Below are positions 61,379 to 64,000 of a stretch of 64,000 nt of DNA, one piece after another (position 1 is the first letter of the stretch; every line of letters begins with the position of its first letter). This stretch comes from Nocardioides sp. AX2bis (lineage in GTDB: Bacteria; Actinomycetota; Actinomycetes; Propionibacteriales; Nocardioidaceae), in assembly GCF_902506435.1 (NCBI RefSeq), contig NZ_LR733215.1, forward strand, positions 1,090,710-1,154,709, in the 5' to 3' direction. A program made the position numbers and the translations under genes. The notes under the pieces were generated by a model. That model was not told where the DNA came from, made no database searches, and worked only from the letters and a program-made list of their open reading frames with translations.

Positions 61379-62527
61379 ATGACGAGCCCCGAGGTCGGTC
61401 CGACGACACCGGCACCCCAGGTGGTCGTGGTGGCCGGATCGGGCCGCAGCGGCACCAGCTCCATCGCCGGTGTGCTGAAGCTCGCCGGGGTGCGCGTGCC
61501 GCAGCCGGAGGTGCCCGGGAACCGCAGCAACCCCCGGGGCTTCTTCGAGCCGGTCTGGGTGGTCGAGCTGCAGACGCGGTTGCTGCGCCAGGCAGGTGCG
61601 GTGCTCACCGACGCCCGCCCGTCCGCCTTCGAGCGCACCCACGCCGTCGCCGAGACCGCGGAGGTACGCGCCACGGTCGAGGACTGGTTGCAGGACCAGC
61701 TCGGGACCGAGCCGGCGCTGGTGGTCAAGGACCCCCGCAACAGCTTCTTCCTGCCGCTGTGGCGCCGGGCCGCCACCGACGTGGGCGCCGAGGTCTCCTT
61801 CCTGACCATGCTGCGGCACCCCGCCGAGGTGGTCGGCAGCAAGGACGCCTACTACAAGGCCCGGGGCGCCGGCGGCACCGTGCGGCACGCCCAGACGACC
61901 CGGGCCGCGAGCTGGCTCAACGTGGTCCTCTTCAGCGAGCTGGTCACCCGGGACGCCCGCCGCACGTTCGTGCCCTACAACGACCTCCTCGACGACTGGC
62001 GGGCGGTCGTCGCCCGCGTCGGGACCGAGCTCGGCCTCGCCGGGCTGGCCACGGTCACCGACGAGGCCGCCGCCGAGATCGACGAGTTCGTCGATCCCGG
62101 GCTGCGCCGGATCCGGACCGGGTGGGACGAGATCGACTGCCCGGCCGACATCCAGGACATGGCCGAGGAGGCCTGGGACCAGCTGTGCGTGCTGGCCGCG
62201 CGCGGCGGGTTCGACGCCGACGCGGAGGCCCGGCTGGACGCGGTGCGTGCGCGCTACGCCGCGGCGTACGACGACGCGGAGGCCCTCGCACAGTCGACGG
62301 CCGAGAGCGCACGCCGCGAGGGGGCGCGCCAGGGCCGCCGCAACGCCGAGAAGGCCCACGCCAAGACGCAGGACAGGGCCCGGAGGGCGGCCGGGACCCC
62401 GGCAGCCCCGTCCGTGCCCGCCGGCGCGCCCTCCCCGGCGGACCGGGCCCGGGTCGTGGCCCGCCGCGCGCGCAGCGGCGCCGGACGCGTCGTGCGGGGC
62501 GTCCGCCGCCGGCTCGACCGGGGCTGA
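61379..62527 (+). CDS. Sulfotransferase-like protein of a second subtype (H)
   Basis: A 382-residue P-loop protein not of the A-G type. The loop is VVVAGSGRSGTSSIAGVLKLAGV, followed by GNRSNPRGFFEP, LVVKDPRNSFFLPLW and LTMLRHPAEVVGSKDAYYKARG, the R-HP-x-S-like 3'-phosphate site typical of GlcNAc/heparan-type sulfotransferases. The tail is basic (ADRARVVARRARSGAGRVVRGVRRRLDRG). Divergent from the fusion gene. ATG 61379 with GGAAGG upstream. Confidence 0.8.
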   Translation: MTSPEVGPTTPAPQVVVVAGSGRSGTSSIAGVLKLAGVRVPQPEVPGNRSNPRGFFEPVWVVELQTRLLRQAGAVLTDARPSAFERTHAVAETAEVRATVEDWLQDQLGTEPALVVKDPRNSFFLPLWRRAATDVGAEVSFLTMLRHPAEVVGSKDAYYKARGAGGTVRHAQTTRAASWLNVVLFSELVTRDARRTFVPYNDLLDDWRAVVARVGTELGLAGLATVTDEAAAEIDEFVDPGLRRIRTGWDEIDCPADIQDMAEEAWDQLCVLAARGGFDADAEARLDAVRARYAAAYDDAEALAQSTAESARREGARQGRRNAEKAHAKTQDRARRAAGTPAAPSVPAGAPSPADRARVVARRARSGAGRVVRGVRRRLDRG

Positions 62528-62610
62528 CCGCCCTCGGGCGTCGGCGGTGCGTGTCCCACGTCACAGGGGCGGTCTTCCCGACCGACGGCCGCGTCCGCCA
62601 CGATGAGCCC

Positions 62611-63162
62611 ATGCAGTTCGGACGCAGCTACGAGGAGTTCGAGGTCGGAGCGACCTACCGCCACTGGCCGGGGAAGACGGTGACCGAGTACGACGACCAC
62701 CTCTTCTGCCTGCTCACGATGAACCACCACCCGCTCCACATGGACGAGCACTTCGCGGGTGAGACGACGCAGTTCGGTCGCAACGTGGTCGTGGGCAACT
62801 ACGTCTACTCGATCCTGCTCGGGATGTCGGTGCCCGACGTCTCCGGCAAGGCGATCGCCAACCTCGAGGTCGAGTCGCTGCGACACGTCGCCCCGACCTT
62901 CCACGGCGACACGCTCTACGGGGAGACCACCGTGCTGGACAAGCGCGAGTCGGCCTCGAAGGACGACCGGGGCGTGGTCCACGTCGAGACCATCGGCTAC
63001 AAGCAGGACGGCACCGTGGTCTGCGTCTTCCGCCGCAAGGTGATGGTGCCCAAGCAGTCCTACCTCGAGCAGCGCGGCGGGGAGCAGCCCGGGCGACCGG
63101 TCCCGGTGCCGGACCGGAACTGGCCGGGCCCGCGGGCCGACCGGCCCGCCGCCGACGGCTGA
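62611..63162 (+). CDS. MaoC-family (R)-hydratase-like protein
   Basis: A 183-residue single hot-dog protein: GRSYEEFEVGATYRHWPGKTVTEYDDHLFCLLTMNHHPLHMDEHFAG with the catalytic D-x4-H-like pair in NHHPLHMDE, then VVVGNYVYSILLGMSV, RHVAPTFHGDTLYGETTVLDKR. It hydrates enoyl-CoA (or a related substrate), for example mesaconyl- or beta-methyl-type. ATG 62611 has CACGAT 6 nt upstream. It may work with the acyl-CoA dehydrogenase at 55.4 kb. Confidence 0.85.
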   Translation: MQFGRSYEEFEVGATYRHWPGKTVTEYDDHLFCLLTMNHHPLHMDEHFAGETTQFGRNVVVGNYVYSILLGMSVPDVSGKAIANLEVESLRHVAPTFHGDTLYGETTVLDKRESASKDDRGVVHVETIGYKQDGTVVCVFRRKVMVPKQSYLEQRGGEQPGRPVPVPDRNWPGPRADRPAADG

Positions 63163-63173
63163 CCGGGGCCCAC

Positions 63174-63947
63174 GTGCGCTGGGAGGAGCGCCGCGAGGTC
63201 GTCCTCGGTGCGCTGGCGCTGGCCTTCCTGGGGGCCTACGCCTGGCCGATCCTGGACCCCGGCCTCGACCCGGGCTGGGAGCGCGCGTGCCGGGCGACCC
63301 AGCTCGTCGTCTGGGTCGCCTTCGGCGCCGACTTCGCGCTGCGCGTCGCGGCTGCGCCCGCCCGGGCGCGGTGGGTGCGCGGCCACCTGCCCGAGCTGGC
63401 GCTGCTGGTCCTGCCGGTGCTGCGCCCGCTGCGGCTGCTGGTCCTGCTCACGCTGCTGCGCGCGATCAACCGCGGCGGTGCGGTCAGCCTGCGCGGCCGG
63501 GTCGGCGTCTACGTCGGCGCCGGCAGCGTCCTGGTCGGCCTGGTGGCGGCGCTGTCGGTGCTGGAGGCGGAGCGGGGCGCCCCGGGGGCGACCATCACCG
63601 GGTTCGGTGACGCCGTGTGGTGGGCCTGCACCACGATGACCACCGTCGGCTACGGCGACACCTACCCGGTGACCACGCTCGGCCGGACCATCGGCGTCGG
63701 GCTGATGGTGGTCGGTGTCGCGCTGCTCGGCGCGGTCACCGCCACGGCGGCCGCCTGGCTCGTGCAGGCCGTCGCCGAGGAGGAGGCGGAGGAGGCTGCC
63801 GAGGAGGCCGCGGCGCGGCCCGGCGGGGAGGTCCTCGTGGACGCACGTGAGGACGTGCTGCTGCGCGAGGTGCAGGCCCTGCGGGCCGAGGTCGCGGCCC
63901 TGCGGGGTCGACCCGGCCCCGACCGGGGTGGGAGCCTGCAGGGATGA
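63174..63947 (+). CDS. Voltage-gated-type potassium channel
   Basis: A 257-residue membrane protein with the selectivity filter TTVGYGD (residues 156-162). Helices before it include VVLGALALAFLGAYAW, TQLVVWVAFGADFALRV, ALLVLPVLRPLRLLVLLTLLRAI (with regularly spaced Arg/Leu, S4-like) and VYVGAGSVLVGLVAALSVL; the last pore helix is TIGVGLMVVGVALLGAVTATAAAWL. The C-terminal region is a Glu/Ala-rich coiled coil (EEEAEEAAEEAA) and likely tetramerises. GTG 63174. Confidence 0.88.
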   Translation: MRWEERREVVLGALALAFLGAYAWPILDPGLDPGWERACRATQLVVWVAFGADFALRVAAAPARARWVRGHLPELALLVLPVLRPLRLLVLLTLLRAINRGGAVSLRGRVGVYVGAGSVLVGLVAALSVLEAERGAPGATITGFGDAVWWACTTMTTVGYGDTYPVTTLGRTIGVGLMVVGVALLGAVTATAAAWLVQAVAEEEAEEAAEEAAARPGGEVLVDAREDVLLREVQALRAEVAALRGRPGPDRGGSLQG

Positions 63948-64000
63948 CGCGTCTGTGGCTGGTCCGGCACGGTGAGACCGAGTGGAGCCGCGACGGGCTC
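63944..64000 (+). CDS. Histidine phosphatase family protein, N-terminal fragment
   Basis: ATG 63944 overlaps the channel gene stop by 4 nt. The 19 visible residues begin MTRLWLVRHGETEWS, with the phosphoglycerate-mutase-like catalytic RHGET. The gene continues past the right edge. Confidence 0.85.
   Translation, partial: MTRLWLVRHGETEWSRDGL

Overview
This is a very GC-rich, gene-dense actinobacterial chromosome segment with many GTG starts, stop/start overlaps and apparently leaderless promoters. Three conserved blocks parallel Mycobacterium tuberculosis loci: cofD/fbiB-whiB2-manB (around Rv3256c-Rv3264c), ahcY-mtrA-mtrB-lpqB-comF-hpf-secA (Rv3240c-Rv3248c), and tatB-mrp-DUF1003-MgtE-like (around Rv1224-Rv1232c). 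The absence of mycolate or arabinan genes, the gene content and the style of the accessory region suggest Nocardioides or another member of the Nocardioidaceae. This assignment is inference; no rRNA or other marker is present. No tRNA, rRNA, IS element or CRISPR array was found.

Layout. (1) 1-9.4 kb is a cell-wall galactan block: two divergent LytR-CpsA-Psr (LCP) genes, an inositol-phosphatase-family gene, then six tightly packed genes (two GlfT1-like glycosyltransferases, UDP-galactopyranose mutase, a GlfT2-like galactofuranosyltransferase, ABC permease and ABC ATPase). It ends in two perfect palindromes. (2) 9.7-14.4 kb holds a secreted PGRP amidase with FG-GAP repeats, a TIGR03089 protein and ManC. 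(3) 14.4-25.7 kb holds a DUF3105 protein, the F420 genes cofE/fbiB and cofD/fbiA, WhiB2, a giant membrane glycosyltransferase with a DUF5719 partner, and the mannose genes (ManB, Trm112-like protein, SIS/PMI-like protein). (4) 25.9-38.2 kb holds ahcY, mtrAB-lpqB, comF, a long structured leader plus hpf, an orphan LuxR-type regulator, a YcaQ-like glycosylase and secA. (5) 38.2-44.2 kb holds an Rv3235-family protein, a LysM protein, a duplicated-domain protein, tatB, mrp, DUF1003, an MgtE-N/CBS protein and a lipoprotein. (6) 44.4-62.5 kb is the accessory region: a secreted phospholipase D-like protein, a LicD-like/methyltransferase fusion, a small coiled-coil protein, eight sulfotransferase-like genes (one fused to a GT4 glycosyltransferase), a GT2-like protein, a secreted nuclease/phosphatase-like protein and an acyl-CoA dehydrogenase. 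(7) The right end carries a MaoC-like hydratase, a K+ channel and the start of a histidine phosphatase.

How the parts fit together. Regions 1-3 can supply activated sugars (GDP-mannose, UDP-Galf), polymerise and export a galactan-like glycan, and attach it to peptidoglycan through LCP enzymes. Region 6 looks like a modification module: seven paralogues share a P-loop, a VVxTxR...WQ segment, NxSLG and a GDLEDL-like C-terminal motif, and several unrelated proteins of the cluster end in similar Arg-rich tails. I regard this sulfotransferase cluster as the best candidate for an undescribed system, with a surface glycan as the most likely substrate. The substrate is not visible in the sequence.

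Regulatory structure includes about 14 leaderless-type -10 elements 6-8 nt before start codons, an inverted repeat shared upstream of two exported enzymes, 22-nt tandem repeats abutting stop codons at two convergent gene junctions, and a probable raiA-type RNA before hpf.
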